From CAZWAP01 sp964632005 (GTDB lineage: Bacteria > Planctomycetota > Phycisphaerae > Sedimentisphaerales > Anaerobacaceae), in assembly GCA_964632005.1 (NCBI GenBank), contig CAZWAP010000004.1, forward strand, positions 1-64,000: 64,000 nt of DNA, written 5' to 3'. This document shows positions 45,076 through 53,630 of this stretch, piece by piece. The notes beneath the pieces are model-generated. The model was not told the DNA's origin. It saw only the letters and a program-made list of their open reading frames with translations, and did not search any database. Within the stretch, counting starts at the first letter, position 1; every line of letters starts with the position of its first letter. The position numbers and the translations under genes are program-made.

Positions 45076-46134
45076 ATGGGGCACCTGCCTGACAATTCGA
45101 TAGGTGATCAGCCGGTCATCGGGATCACGATGGGCGATGCGGCGGGGATAGGCCCGGAGGTGGTAGTCAAGGCCCTGGCTGACCCCGCGATCCGCAAGGC
45201 CGCCAAGTTCGTCGTGTTCGGGATGAACGAGCAGCTCTGCTACGCCGCGGATGCAGCCGAGATCGAGCCGTTCTGGGGCCGCCACCAGCACGAGAAGATC
45301 AGCAGGGAATATCCGTTCAAGGTCGTGGTGGCCGACTACGACGAGTATTCGGTGCCGTCCTGGATAAGAGGACCGAGCAGAATCGCGGGCGAGGCCTCAA
45401 TAAGGTTCTGCCTGGATGCGATCGACGCGGCGCTGGCCGGCATCATCGACGCGGTCGTTACCGGCCCTATCAGCAAGAGAAGCTGGAAATTGGCGGGGGC
45501 CGACTGGCCCGGCCACACCGAGATGCTCGCGCAGCGCTGCAAATCGCCCCGAAAGGCGATGATGTTCGTCGCAGGGCCCCTGAAGGTGGCCCTGGCGACG
45601 ATCCACGAGGCCCTTTTTGAAGTCAGGCACAAGTTCACCATCGGCTGCGTCTTTGAGCCGATAGACCTGCTCAACGACGCTGTCAAGGTGTATTTCAACC
45701 GGGCCGAGCCCAGGATCGGCGTCGCCGCGCTCAATCCGCACGCCGGAGAAGACGGGCAATTCGGCGACGAAGAGCAGCGCATCATAACCCCGGCAATCAC
45801 CCTCGCGCGGCACCACGGCATTGACTGTCACGGGCCGTTCAGCGCCGACACCCTTTTCATGCGTGCGGCCCTGGGCGAATTCGACGCGGTCGTGGCGATG
45901 TATCACGACCAGGGTATGATACCGGTCAAGCTGCTTGATTTTGCGCACGCGGTCAACATAACCATAGGCATACCTATCATCCGGACCTCGCCCTGCCACG
46001 GGACGGCCTTCGACATCGCGGGCAAGAACTGCGCCAACGCAGCCAGCTTCAAATCGGCCATAACCACCGCCATCGGCATGGTCAAGGCCAGAAAGGCTCA
46101 CGAGCTGGCCCAGGTCGACATAGCCAAGCCCTAA
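45076..46134 (+). CDS. pdxA: 4-hydroxythreonine-4-phosphate dehydrogenase
   Basis: A 352-aa enzyme of pyridoxal 5'-phosphate synthesis. It shows ITMGDAAGIGPEVV, VTGPISKRSWKLAG, GHTEMLA, LNPHAGEDGQFGDEE, MYHDQGMIPVKLL and SPCHGTAFDIAG, which cover the NAD and metal (His) binding sites of the family. A GGAAGG precedes the ATG. It is directly followed by rsmA (six-base gap), an order shared with many bacteria (pdxA-ksgA), so the restriction-modification pair interrupts only the upstream side. Confidence 0.95.
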   Translation: MGHLPDNSIGDQPVIGITMGDAAGIGPEVVVKALADPAIRKAAKFVVFGMNEQLCYAADAAEIEPFWGRHQHEKISREYPFKVVVADYDEYSVPSWIRGPSRIAGEASIRFCLDAIDAALAGIIDAVVTGPISKRSWKLAGADWPGHTEMLAQRCKSPRKAMMFVAGPLKVALATIHEALFEVRHKFTIGCVFEPIDLLNDAVKVYFNRAEPRIGVAALNPHAGEDGQFGDEEQRIITPAITLARHHGIDCHGPFSADTLFMRAALGEFDAVVAMYHDQGMIPVKLLDFAHAVNITIGIPIIRTSPCHGTAFDIAGKNCANAASFKSAITTAIGMVKARKAHELAQVDIAKP

Positions 46135-46140
46135 GCGATT

Positions 46141-47025
46141 ATGCAGACCAAGCGACAGATCCAGCAACTGCTTGCCTCGGCAGGCCTTAGCCCGAACAAG
46201 CAACTCGGCCAGCATTTCCTGGTCGACCTTAACCTGATGAGGCTTCTGGTGGATTCAGCCCAGATCAACAGCGACGACGTGGTGCTCGAGGTTGGCTGCG
46301 GCACAGGGTCCCTGACCGAGTCGCTGGCCGAGCGAGCCGGAAGAGTCGTGGCGGTGGAGATCGATCAAGCCGTGCTGGAGATCGCCCGAGATCGACTTGC
46401 AGAGGCCCGCAACGTCGAGCTTATCGGCGCCGATATCCTTAAAAACAAGGGCAGGCTGGAGCCGACGGTGGCAGATGCCCTGGCCGCCGCCCGCAAGAGA
46501 TACTCCGGAAGGGCCCTTCTGGTAGCGAATCTCCCTTACAACGTTGCATCGCCGGTCATACTGCACCTGGCTACGGGGCCAATCCAGCTTGACGCAATGT
46601 ACATCACCGTCCAGAGGGAAGTGGCCGAGAGAATGACCGCAGGCCCCGGTAGCCCCAGTTACGGCATCCTCAGCATTCTCCTGGCCGCCACAGGGGATTT
46701 GCAGAGAATCAAGCTTCTCAAGCCGGGCGTTTTCTGGCCCCGGCCGCAGGTCGATTCTGCAATGCTCGGATTTGTCCGCAGCCCGGCCAAATGCGGGCGA
46801 ATCCGCGATATGGAGCTGCTAAGCCGGGTCGTCCGATTCTTTATGGGCCGACGCCGTAAGACGCTCCGGGCCTGCGCGAAATCGGGGCGGGGCAGGCTCG
46901 CCGAGATGACCGACTGGCCGGCGGTCTTCGAGAGTTGCTCAATTGACCCGGCCGGCCGGCCAGACCAGCTTGCCCCGCAGGATTACGTCGCTATGGCCAA
47001 TCTGTGCGCAAAGGCCCTGGCCTGA
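46141..47025 (+). CDS. rsmA: 16S rRNA dimethyladenosine transferase (KsgA/RsmA)
   Basis: A 294-aa protein that dimethylates two adjacent adenosines near the 3' end of 16S rRNA. LGQHFLVDLNLMRLLVD, the SAM loop LEVGCGTGSLTESLA and the active-site motif NLPYNVASPVI are present, with the C-terminal helical domain ending RRKTLRACAKSGRGRLAEM. The last 113 bases matching 46841-46953 recur in degenerate form at 48188-48300. Confidence 0.95.
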   Translation: MQTKRQIQQLLASAGLSPNKQLGQHFLVDLNLMRLLVDSAQINSDDVVLEVGCGTGSLTESLAERAGRVVAVEIDQAVLEIARDRLAEARNVELIGADILKNKGRLEPTVADALAAARKRYSGRALLVANLPYNVASPVILHLATGPIQLDAMYITVQREVAERMTAGPGSPSYGILSILLAATGDLQRIKLLKPGVFWPRPQVDSAMLGFVRSPAKCGRIRDMELLSRVVRFFMGRRRKTLRACAKSGRGRLAEMTDWPAVFESCSIDPAGRPDQLAPQDYVAMANLCAKALA

Positions 47026-47086
47026 AGCGTGGACAAGCCGCAACTGCGGCCTCAAGGCCCGGAATCGCCTTTCCCGAGAGTTCGGG

Positions 47087-47116
47087 TTGCATAGGAAAGG
47101 TTGATTCGGGTAAAAT
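47087..47116 (+). promoter_or_regulatory. Candidate promoter for the second pseudopilin gene
   Basis: TTGCAT (47087-47092), 18-base spacer, TAAAAT (47111-47116). The -10 is good and the -35 weak. The gap 47026-47269 shows no gene. Confidence 0.35.
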
Positions 47117-47269
47117 ATGGCCAAGTATAAGCTGGCGCTTGCACTAAGAGATGATACGACGGAACATAAGTGCGGTCCTGCGCATCCTGTTGGTGGTGGT
47201 TGGGAATATGTGATGCGCAAGTTGAGTGGTAGCGGTAGAAGGCCCGCTGGAAGTGAAGGAGTTTAGGGT

Positions 47270-48091
47270 ATGGCCAGGCGAGGAGCATTTACTCTGGTGG
47301 AATTGTTGGTGGTTATCGCCATCATCGCGGTGTTGATGGCGATACTTATGCCCGCACTGAAGCGCGCCCGGGAACAGGGCAAGATGATAAAATGCGCGGC
47401 GAATCTGAAGCAGTGGAACTTTATCGCCGCGATGTATACCGAAGAAAACGACGGCAGATTCTGGGCCTCCGAGCCGGGAACACCGTGTTACTGGTGGATA
47501 AGATACCTCGACGACCGCTACAAGGACTGGAAGGCAAACAAGTTGTGGTTTTGTCCGAAGGCCACCAAGCCGGAGTGGGATGAGCACGGTGTCAGAAGGC
47601 CTGTGCTGAACATCTACAATGCCTGGGGGATCTACAAAGGGGATCGTCTCGGGCCCAATGGGATATCCGGCAGCTACGGAATAAATGGTTACGTGCTTAT
47701 CCCGTACCCGCTCGGCGGTGGTGCAAAGTACTATGAGGGCGGCGTACCCGTCGAATATGGATGGAAGACCGCCAATGCTGCAGGGGCCGCAAATGTCCCG
47801 CTGTTTACCGAGGCGCTGCGTTTCGACCTCTGGCCCAAGGAGAACCAGCGACCTGCCAGCAACGAGCACGCCGCTTGGTCTGGGAACAACATGGGCCGCT
47901 GCTGCATCAACCGGCACCGCGGATTCGTAAACACAGGCTTTCTGGATTTCAGCGTCAGAAAGGTGGCGCTCAAGGAACTTTACACGCTCAAGTGGCACAG
48001 GCGGTTCAACACGGCCGGCCCGTTTACCAAGGCCGGCGGCGTCAAACCGAGCGACTGGCCGGAGTGGATAAGGCCCTTCCCCGACTACTGA
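47270..48091 (+). CDS. Type II secretion-style pseudopilin (second copy)
   Basis: A 273-aa protein beginning MARRGAFTLVELLVVIAIIA with the prepilin peptidase site after the Gly and a hydrophobic stalk; GGAG is upstream. The soluble domain has CAANLKQWNFIAAMYTEEND, SYGINGYVL, INRHRGFVNTGFLDFSVR and a Trp-rich ending WPEWIRPFPDY, a layout repeated many times in Phycisphaerae genomes. It stands alone without type II secretion genes, so its assembly machinery is elsewhere. It lies between intact rsmA and a remnant copy of the rsmA end. Confidence 0.85.
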   Translation: MARRGAFTLVELLVVIAIIAVLMAILMPALKRAREQGKMIKCAANLKQWNFIAAMYTEENDGRFWASEPGTPCYWWIRYLDDRYKDWKANKLWFCPKATKPEWDEHGVRRPVLNIYNAWGIYKGDRLGPNGISGSYGINGYVLIPYPLGGGAKYYEGGVPVEYGWKTANAAGAANVPLFTEALRFDLWPKENQRPASNEHAAWSGNNMGRCCINRHRGFVNTGFLDFSVRKVALKELYTLKWHRRFNTAGPFTKAGGVKPSDWPEWIRPFPDY

Positions 48092-48187
48092 GAAGAACCC
48101 TCGCAACCAAAGCGCTCTGGTCTCGCGGGGCCTTTGGTATGATTCCTGCTTTTGCCGTATCCGGGCCTCTGCGCGGGGGGCAGATGA

Positions 48188-48370
48188 TTACGGGCCACCG
48201 CCGTAAGACGCTCCGGGCCTGCGCGAAACCCGGCCGGGGCAGGCTCGCCAAGATAACTGACCGGCCGGTGATCTTCGAGAGTTGCTCAATCGACCCGGCG
48301 GACCGGCGGGTGAGGAGATTGAAGCAACATATCAGATAATCGCCGATTTGTGCCTGTGGCTGTGGCATTC
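48188..48370 (+). pseudogene. Degenerate copy of the rsmA 3' end
   Basis: 48188-48300 matches 46841-46953 with 14 mismatches and no gaps in 113 positions (hand count, about 88%), including a 30-base exact run. In frame it reads HRRKTLRACAKPGRGRLAKI, then RPVIFESCSIDP. Beyond 48300 the likeness continues only at protein level in a shifted frame (EATYQIIADLC versus QDYVAMANLC), showing a frameshift. There is no start, SAM motif or upstream part. It overlaps the end of the convergent fumarase gene. Confidence 0.75.
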
Positions 48371-49231
48371 GATGTTGACCGCGACCGGCAGGGAGGCGAT
48401 ATGGCAGGGGGCCGTCTCAATCATAACCGCCAGCGCTGTTGTCTGGCCTCCGAGTCCCTGGGGGCCCAGACCCAGCGCATTTATCCGCGAAAGCAGCTCC
48501 GACTCCATCCGAGCGTAGTATGTTTTGGTGTTTGCCTGGCCGACCCTTCTTAGAAGGGCCTTTTTACTCAGCAGGCAACTGGTCTCGAAATTGCCGCCGA
48601 TCCCCACGCCCACGATGAACGGCGGACAGGCGTCGGCTCCCGCATCCTGGACCACCTCCACTATCCAGTCGATTACCTCCTCGGCCTCGGCGGTGGGCTT
48701 GAACATTTGGAACCGGCTCTTATTCTCACAGCCGCCGCCCTTGGCCATAACGGTCAGCCTCAGTTTCTCGCCCGGGACGATTGTTTGATGGATTATCGCC
48801 GGGGTGTTCGAGCCTGTATTCTCCCTGCCGTCAAGCGGGTCGGCGACCACGCTTTTTCGCAGGTAGCCTGCCTGATAGCCGGCGGCCACCCCGGCGTTGA
48901 TCGCCTCGGCCAGCGTCGCTCGCTGCTGCCCCGCGGGCGGCCTGACTGCTGCCTCGGCTCCCATCTCCGCAAATACCACCGCCAGGCCCGTGTCCTGGCA
49001 AAGGGGTATCCGCTGCTGCCTGGCCAGCTGAGCGTTCTCGAGCAGTTTATTGAGGATCTCGACGGCCGATGGCTTCGATTCCCTCCTCGCGGCGGCCTCA
49101 AGGGCGGTCAGAACATCGTCGGGCAACTCGTAACAGGCCTGTATGCAAAGCGACTCGACCGTCTTAACGATTTTTTCAAATTCGATGTATCGCACGGTAA
49201 CGGCCCGGGCGGCGGTTATTCCAGCCAGCAC
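48332..49231 (-). CDS. Class I (Fe-S) fumarate hydratase alpha subunit
   Basis: A 299-aa protein. IPLCQDTGLAVVF, KGGGCENKSRFQMF, ADACPPFIVGVGIGGNFETS and APCHIASLPVAVNIECHSHR are family landmarks and carry the Cys ligands of the 4Fe-4S cluster. In many two-subunit fumarases and tartrate dehydratases the beta subunit follows; here the gene ends against a pseudogene and a convergent pseudopilin, so no beta subunit is present in this window. The GTG at 49231 is used, seven bases after the upstream gene's stop; a second GTG (49195) may be the real start. Confidence 0.88.
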   Translation of the reverse strand: MLAGITAARAVTVRYIEFEKIVKTVESLCIQACYELPDDVLTALEAAARRESKPSAVEILNKLLENAQLARQQRIPLCQDTGLAVVFAEMGAEAAVRPPAGQQRATLAEAINAGVAAGYQAGYLRKSVVADPLDGRENTGSNTPAIIHQTIVPGEKLRLTVMAKGGGCENKSRFQMFKPTAEAEEVIDWIVEVVQDAGADACPPFIVGVGIGGNFETSCLLSKKALLRRVGQANTKTYYARMESELLSRINALGLGPQGLGGQTTALAVMIETAPCHIASLPVAVNIECHSHRHKSAII

Positions 49232-49237
49232 CCGTCG

Positions 49238-51502
49238 CTACTGGACGGTGAACTCAAAGGTCTTGTATGTCGTATTGCCCACCGCGTCTTCGACCTTGAT
49301 AGTCAGCACGTGATCACCTGGCGATAAATCCTCATTGTCCTCTATCCTCAGAGTGAAACTCTCCCGGGTCGTATCATAGACCGAATCGTCGGGAATAGTG
49401 CCCCGCCAGTCGGCGTTGCTGTCGATCGTGTATTCGACCTTTCCGATAGCGCTGAGCTCGTCGGTAACCGTAAAGTCGAAAACCTTGCAGGGTCCGTTCT
49501 CATCGACGAGAGAGCTCATCTTGATGTCACTGACCGCCGGGCCGGTATTATCAACAATCACAGGCTCGCTTATCCTGCTGCCGGTGAGCTTTGTAGCGTT
49601 GGTGTTGCTCTTGTAGTCACAGGCGGTGACGCGCAGCTCGTATCGGCCGTCCTCGACGGTCTTGCCATCCCACTCGAAGCTCGCAGCGCTAAGCTCATCC
49701 TCGAGCTCTATCCATCCCGTCCTGCCCATCTTCCGGAAGTCTATCTTGTAGACGAGCTCATCCTTGTTGTCATCCTCGGCCTTGTAGCTGATCTTGAAGA
49801 CCCCCTTCTTGCCCGAGGTGGTAACCCGGCTGACGGTTACCGATTCGACCCTGGGCGCAAGATTCGGGACGGTGCTTGCGACGGCGATTTCCCTGATTAC
49901 CGGGGTACTGTCGCCGGAGTTACTCTGGAGGGTGAGCCTGTACTGGCAGAACCTGCCCAGCGGGCAGTCCAACTGCACCGGCCCGGTCAGGTCCTTCGGC
50001 TCGGTCCACTGCGAAAACGTCGGGTCGTTGATGTCCTTGACGTTCCCGCTGCGAGAGGCCACCAGGACTTTGCAGCCGTCCGGGATGTCCGCCTCGACCT
50101 GCAGTTTGCCCCACCTGGCCGGCTGACCGGCATCGATAAGGTCGGAGGTGTAAGTGCCCTCGGAGGCAAAATTCCTGCTCAACCTGATCAGCTTCGCCGG
50201 GTTAGCCGTACCCAGGTAGAGATCATCCCCAAGCACGGCTATCGCGGTAATCTGCGCGGCCTGCTCGTCCTCATAGATAACCGCCTGGTCCTCCGAGTCG
50301 GGCTCGACACTGAAAAGCTGGGCGTTGTTTCCGGTTCCTATCAGGACTTTCTCGTCCTGCTCTGCGAGACAGAAAAACACTGCGGATTCGCTGAATACGT
50401 CCGTGACGAAGCCCTCCCCGGATATCTTGTACAGATGGCTGGCCGAGCTCGGCTTGGTACCCTTTTTGATTGGTCCGGCCGTGGCCGACGACGTGCCGTT
50501 GCTGGATTTAGGGGTGTTCGGGATTTCGAGTTTAAGGCCTGCCTCGCTTTCGTCGGGCTTCTTGTCTTCGGTTTTCTTGGCCTCGGGTCGACCGGCCGAG
50601 GGCAGCTGGGCCGCGAATTGAGTTTGAGTCTGCACAATCTGCGCCGAGGTCGCAGCTGCATACAAATCACCATTCTTGCGGAACAACAGGGCGGTTATCT
50701 CGGGCTGGCTGCTGTCATAGAGAACGACCGCGCTATTATCGCTGGGGTCTATCTTGTAGACGAGTCCACGGCTGTCGCTGCCGGCGTAGACAAAGTTGCC
50801 GTCACCGGTGGCGAGCGAGAGTACGTTCTTATCACGGGTATCGTAGATGACCTTGGCCTTTTTGCCGAACGGGTCGGTGCGGTATATCTTACCTTCCGGG
50901 CCGGTGGCCAGATAGATGTTGCCGCCGGCATCAATACTTATGGCGAAGATATACTTGGCATCGTCCGGCTCGAAGATGACCTTCATCTTGCCACCCTCGA
51001 ATCGCAGCAGCTTGCAGTTGGCCCCACTTATGCCCACGAGGAGCCGGCCGGTCAGGTCCGTCGCCATTGCAAAAATGTGCTCGTTCGACAGGGGCTCCTC
51101 GACGTCAGGCTTATTGGCATCCCCGGGCTTCTTCTCGTTTTCCGGATTGCCTTTTGAGGCCGCCGGGTAGATCTTGGTGAGCTTGCCAAGACTGTACTTG
51201 TAGATACCTCCGTTGGGGCTGGTCCCCACGTAAATCGCGCCTCCGCTGGCGACGATGCTGTTTATCGACCAGACATTCTCGAACTGCTCGACCAGGACTT
51301 CCGCCGCCAGCCCCAGCTCGATGGTCCCCCGCGAGCCAATCACGACCTTCTCGGTCTGGCCTTTGAGCAAATCCGAACTGCTGGAGTGACGCGTTATCTT
51401 GGTGGTCACCCCGGCGGACGCCGCGCAGAATACCACACAAAGCAGAAATGAAAAGAATAACTTACCCAAAAATGTCTGGCCACTCGAGAATCTCCGGCTC
51501 AT
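49238..51502 (-). CDS. Secreted beta-propeller protein with C-terminal Ig-like/fibronectin-like domains
   Basis: A 754-aa protein with a signal peptide (FFSFLLCVVFCAASAG). Residues about 75-270 and 345-440 are propeller blades (AIYVGTSPNGGIYKY, NIYLATGPEGKIYR, FVYAGSDSRGLVYKI, DLYLGTANPAKLIRL) interrupted by a low-complexity Lys/Pro-rich insert (about 285-345). The C-terminal 260 residues are beta-sandwich-like (VYKIDFRKMG, DGRYELRVTACDY, GDHVLTIKVEDAVG). No enzyme motif is seen. A periplasmic or surface monitoring or binding role is guessed. It is followed within seven bases by the fumarase gene. Confidence 0.75.
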   Translation of the reverse strand: MSRRFSSGQTFLGKLFFSFLLCVVFCAASAGVTTKITRHSSSSDLLKGQTEKVVIGSRGTIELGLAAEVLVEQFENVWSINSIVASGGAIYVGTSPNGGIYKYSLGKLTKIYPAASKGNPENEKKPGDANKPDVEEPLSNEHIFAMATDLTGRLLVGISGANCKLLRFEGGKMKVIFEPDDAKYIFAISIDAGGNIYLATGPEGKIYRTDPFGKKAKVIYDTRDKNVLSLATGDGNFVYAGSDSRGLVYKIDPSDNSAVVLYDSSQPEITALLFRKNGDLYAAATSAQIVQTQTQFAAQLPSAGRPEAKKTEDKKPDESEAGLKLEIPNTPKSSNGTSSATAGPIKKGTKPSSASHLYKISGEGFVTDVFSESAVFFCLAEQDEKVLIGTGNNAQLFSVEPDSEDQAVIYEDEQAAQITAIAVLGDDLYLGTANPAKLIRLSRNFASEGTYTSDLIDAGQPARWGKLQVEADIPDGCKVLVASRSGNVKDINDPTFSQWTEPKDLTGPVQLDCPLGRFCQYRLTLQSNSGDSTPVIREIAVASTVPNLAPRVESVTVSRVTTSGKKGVFKISYKAEDDNKDELVYKIDFRKMGRTGWIELEDELSAASFEWDGKTVEDGRYELRVTACDYKSNTNATKLTGSRISEPVIVDNTGPAVSDIKMSSLVDENGPCKVFDFTVTDELSAIGKVEYTIDSNADWRGTIPDDSVYDTTRESFTLRIEDNEDLSPGDHVLTIKVEDAVGNTTYKTFEFTVQ

Positions 51503-51595
51503 AACAAATCCTTAAAACAATAATCAAGAATCAAGGCGAAAGGATCCTATCGCGATGCATAAGACCGCCCTGCCGACGGCGATTTTCTCGTCTTC

Positions 51596-53479
51596 CTATT
51601 CTTCCACCGTGATACGCACGGTCTTTTTGTTGATAACGACTGTGCCCGTATCCACCGTCTTTTCGAGCCAGTGTGGATAAAGTTGAACTCTCATAGGCCT
51701 TTTTGGACTCTGAAGGACCAACGCTTTGGTTGCAGGCAGATCAGGCAGCTCTGCTTTTTCTATCGTGATACCTCCGGAAGGCAGCACGAGATAACAATAC
51801 AGCCTGTCTCTCTTGATCGCCAGGGCATTTCTCAGCGCCGCCACCAGGTCGGGCAGGTCCTGGCCCACGAACCTGTACGGAGCGACTTTCAGCAGAAACT
51901 GTTCGTAGTCCCGCCAGCCACACAGGGTCAGCTCGTATTTTCCCGGTTTGAGGTCCTCCGGCACTACCAGGTCGAAGTGGTAGCTTTTTTTGTCGGCCCG
52001 GACCGATTCAATAACAGCGTCGACCCGGATGCGGTCGCCGGCCTTGACCTTGGGGTCCGACAGGTTCGCCGACCATATATGGGAAGTGACGTCCCTCGGA
52101 ACGATATGCATATCGAACTCCATCGATTCGATCGTAACCTGCTCATACGGGTTATCCATAAGCAGTGCAATGGTTCCGGAGGCTTCGGCCATCAAATCGG
52201 CCAGGCCCGACCCTGTCGAGACGTTCTCAAACATAATCGGCTCAAACCCCCTTATGGTGACCGACCCTTTGTACTCAATCTTATGGTCCGGCGGCAAATC
52301 GCCCAGGTAAAGGCCGGCCCCGCTGATGATCGAACGAATAAGCGAAGGCGTAAGCAACCGATTGGAGGCAACGCGGCAGTTGTACTCGCGCGTGCGGTCG
52401 TTGTAGCGGTCTATTCGGACGGTTACCGGAAACGTTTGTGCTTCCGCGCCGATCTGCCCGAGGATGCCCCCGCCCTCGTCACTCCTCACCGCTCCGACGG
52501 TCTCGACAACCTTGGCCAGCTTGGACGAGCGAACCATACTGGTAATGACGGTGTGCACCTTGCCCGTAGCCATCGGCAGGTCGACCGGACCATAGCCCAG
52601 AAACGGATGGCCGAAGCCGTAGACCGTCTGGCCGCGTACTTCGGTTACGGTTCCATACACCCCTATTGTTATGTCACCGCTGACAAGAGGCACCGCCAGG
52701 CAAGCTCCGGGTACAAGTTTTTTTTCTTCGCCCCGGTCCTCGCCGGCGTCCTTACGACCTTCGTCGAGCCGTCCCGTGCTGCCTCCGATGCCAGGGACGA
52801 CCACGACCCCAAATGGCTCCAACTCCACGCCGAGCTGTCGGCAAACTTCGACGGGCAGCCCCGATGTAACCACCGCACAGGGCAGCCGACCGACCCCGGC
52901 TGTACCGTCGCTGCCGACGACGCCGGGCGCGCTTATCCGCCTGTCAACCTCGGCCAGATCTATCGGCTTTGAGTAATCAAATACACGCGCCGGCGTGACC
53001 TGTGTGCCCTTTGACCGGCCCACCTGCAACATATCCTCGATCGAAGTTACCCCGTAGAGCGGGTCCTTGCTGTAGGTCCAGGCAAAAGCCAGCGCCCCGG
53101 CCAGGCGCCCGTCTATATAAACCGGCGAGCCGCTGCACCCCGCTACGGGCCCGGTATGAATGAAACGTTCGTCGGTGCCCTGAACCAGAACTACATCTCG
53201 GCCTGGCTCGAAATCACGCACAACGTCAATGACTTCTACCTTGAACTTCTCGATCCCGGCAATGCCGTACTCGGTGAGGCAATATCCCTCCATTCCCGCT
53301 TCAATTTCGTCCAAACTAATATATCTGGCGGGGTCCCATAGGTCCGCCAGGTCGGCTGGAGTCTCGGACCGGCTGGATTGCCCGGAGACAGCACAGGCAT
53401 CGCGGCTCAACATCAAACAAAGTAAGGCCGCCAAAAACAATGAACAAAGCCTGCCCATTTGACGCGTTGTCGTAAACAT
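51596..53479 (-). CDS. SpoIVB-type S55 family serine peptidase-like protein, secreted
   Basis: A 627-aa protein from the ATG at 53479 (AAGGGGTG upstream) with a signal peptide (LCSLFLAALLCLMLSRDACA). The N-terminal domain has the S55 pattern: EAGMEGYCLTEYGIAGIEKF, IHTGPVAGCSGSPVYIDG with the Ser nucleophile in GCSGSP, and AFAWTYSKDPLYGVTSIEDML. Known SpoIVB has GMSGSP, so Cys replaces Met. The rest (about 330-627) looks beta-rich and is unassigned. S55 proteins cleave partner membrane proteins in Bacillus sporulation; in planctomycetes the role is unknown. It is divergent from the YfgM-like TPR gene. Confidence 0.82.
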   Translation of the reverse strand: MFTTTRQMGRLCSLFLAALLCLMLSRDACAVSGQSSRSETPADLADLWDPARYISLDEIEAGMEGYCLTEYGIAGIEKFKVEVIDVVRDFEPGRDVVLVQGTDERFIHTGPVAGCSGSPVYIDGRLAGALAFAWTYSKDPLYGVTSIEDMLQVGRSKGTQVTPARVFDYSKPIDLAEVDRRISAPGVVGSDGTAGVGRLPCAVVTSGLPVEVCRQLGVELEPFGVVVVPGIGGSTGRLDEGRKDAGEDRGEEKKLVPGACLAVPLVSGDITIGVYGTVTEVRGQTVYGFGHPFLGYGPVDLPMATGKVHTVITSMVRSSKLAKVVETVGAVRSDEGGGILGQIGAEAQTFPVTVRIDRYNDRTREYNCRVASNRLLTPSLIRSIISGAGLYLGDLPPDHKIEYKGSVTIRGFEPIMFENVSTGSGLADLMAEASGTIALLMDNPYEQVTIESMEFDMHIVPRDVTSHIWSANLSDPKVKAGDRIRVDAVIESVRADKKSYHFDLVVPEDLKPGKYELTLCGWRDYEQFLLKVAPYRFVGQDLPDLVAALRNALAIKRDRLYCYLVLPSGGITIEKAELPDLPATKALVLQSPKRPMRVQLYPHWLEKTVDTGTVVINKKTVRITVEE

Positions 53480-53510
53480 CAGCACCCCTTTAATGGAAGT
53501 TCGGTCCAAA

Positions 53511-53539
53511 ATATTAATCGGCAAAAACACCCCTTGCAA
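53511..53539 (-). promoter_or_regulatory. Candidate promoter for the S55 gene
   Basis: Minus-strand TTGCAA (53534-53539), 17-base spacer, TAATAT (53511-53516), about 32 bases before the ATG at 53479. It shares its palindromic -35 with the rightward promoter. Confidence 0.5.
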
Positions 53540-53562
53540 GCCAAAAGATATTTTACTACAAT
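53534..53562 (+). promoter_or_regulatory. Candidate promoter for the YfgM-like gene, sharing its -35
   Basis: TTGCAA (53534-53539), 17-base spacer, TACAAT (53557-53562), about 70 bases before the ATG at 53631. The hexamer is its own reverse complement, so one site can serve both directions. Confidence 0.55.
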
Positions 53563-53630
53563 CAAGCGTCCGGTAACCGTTCAAGGACCGGTTGCCGGGC
53601 CGGACAAAAACCTATAAGAACCAGCGCGAT

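Noticed and set aside
47144..48106. 320-codon leftward open frame opposite the second pseudopilin
   Set aside because: Antisense to the prepilin N-terminus, which is unmistakable on the plus strand.
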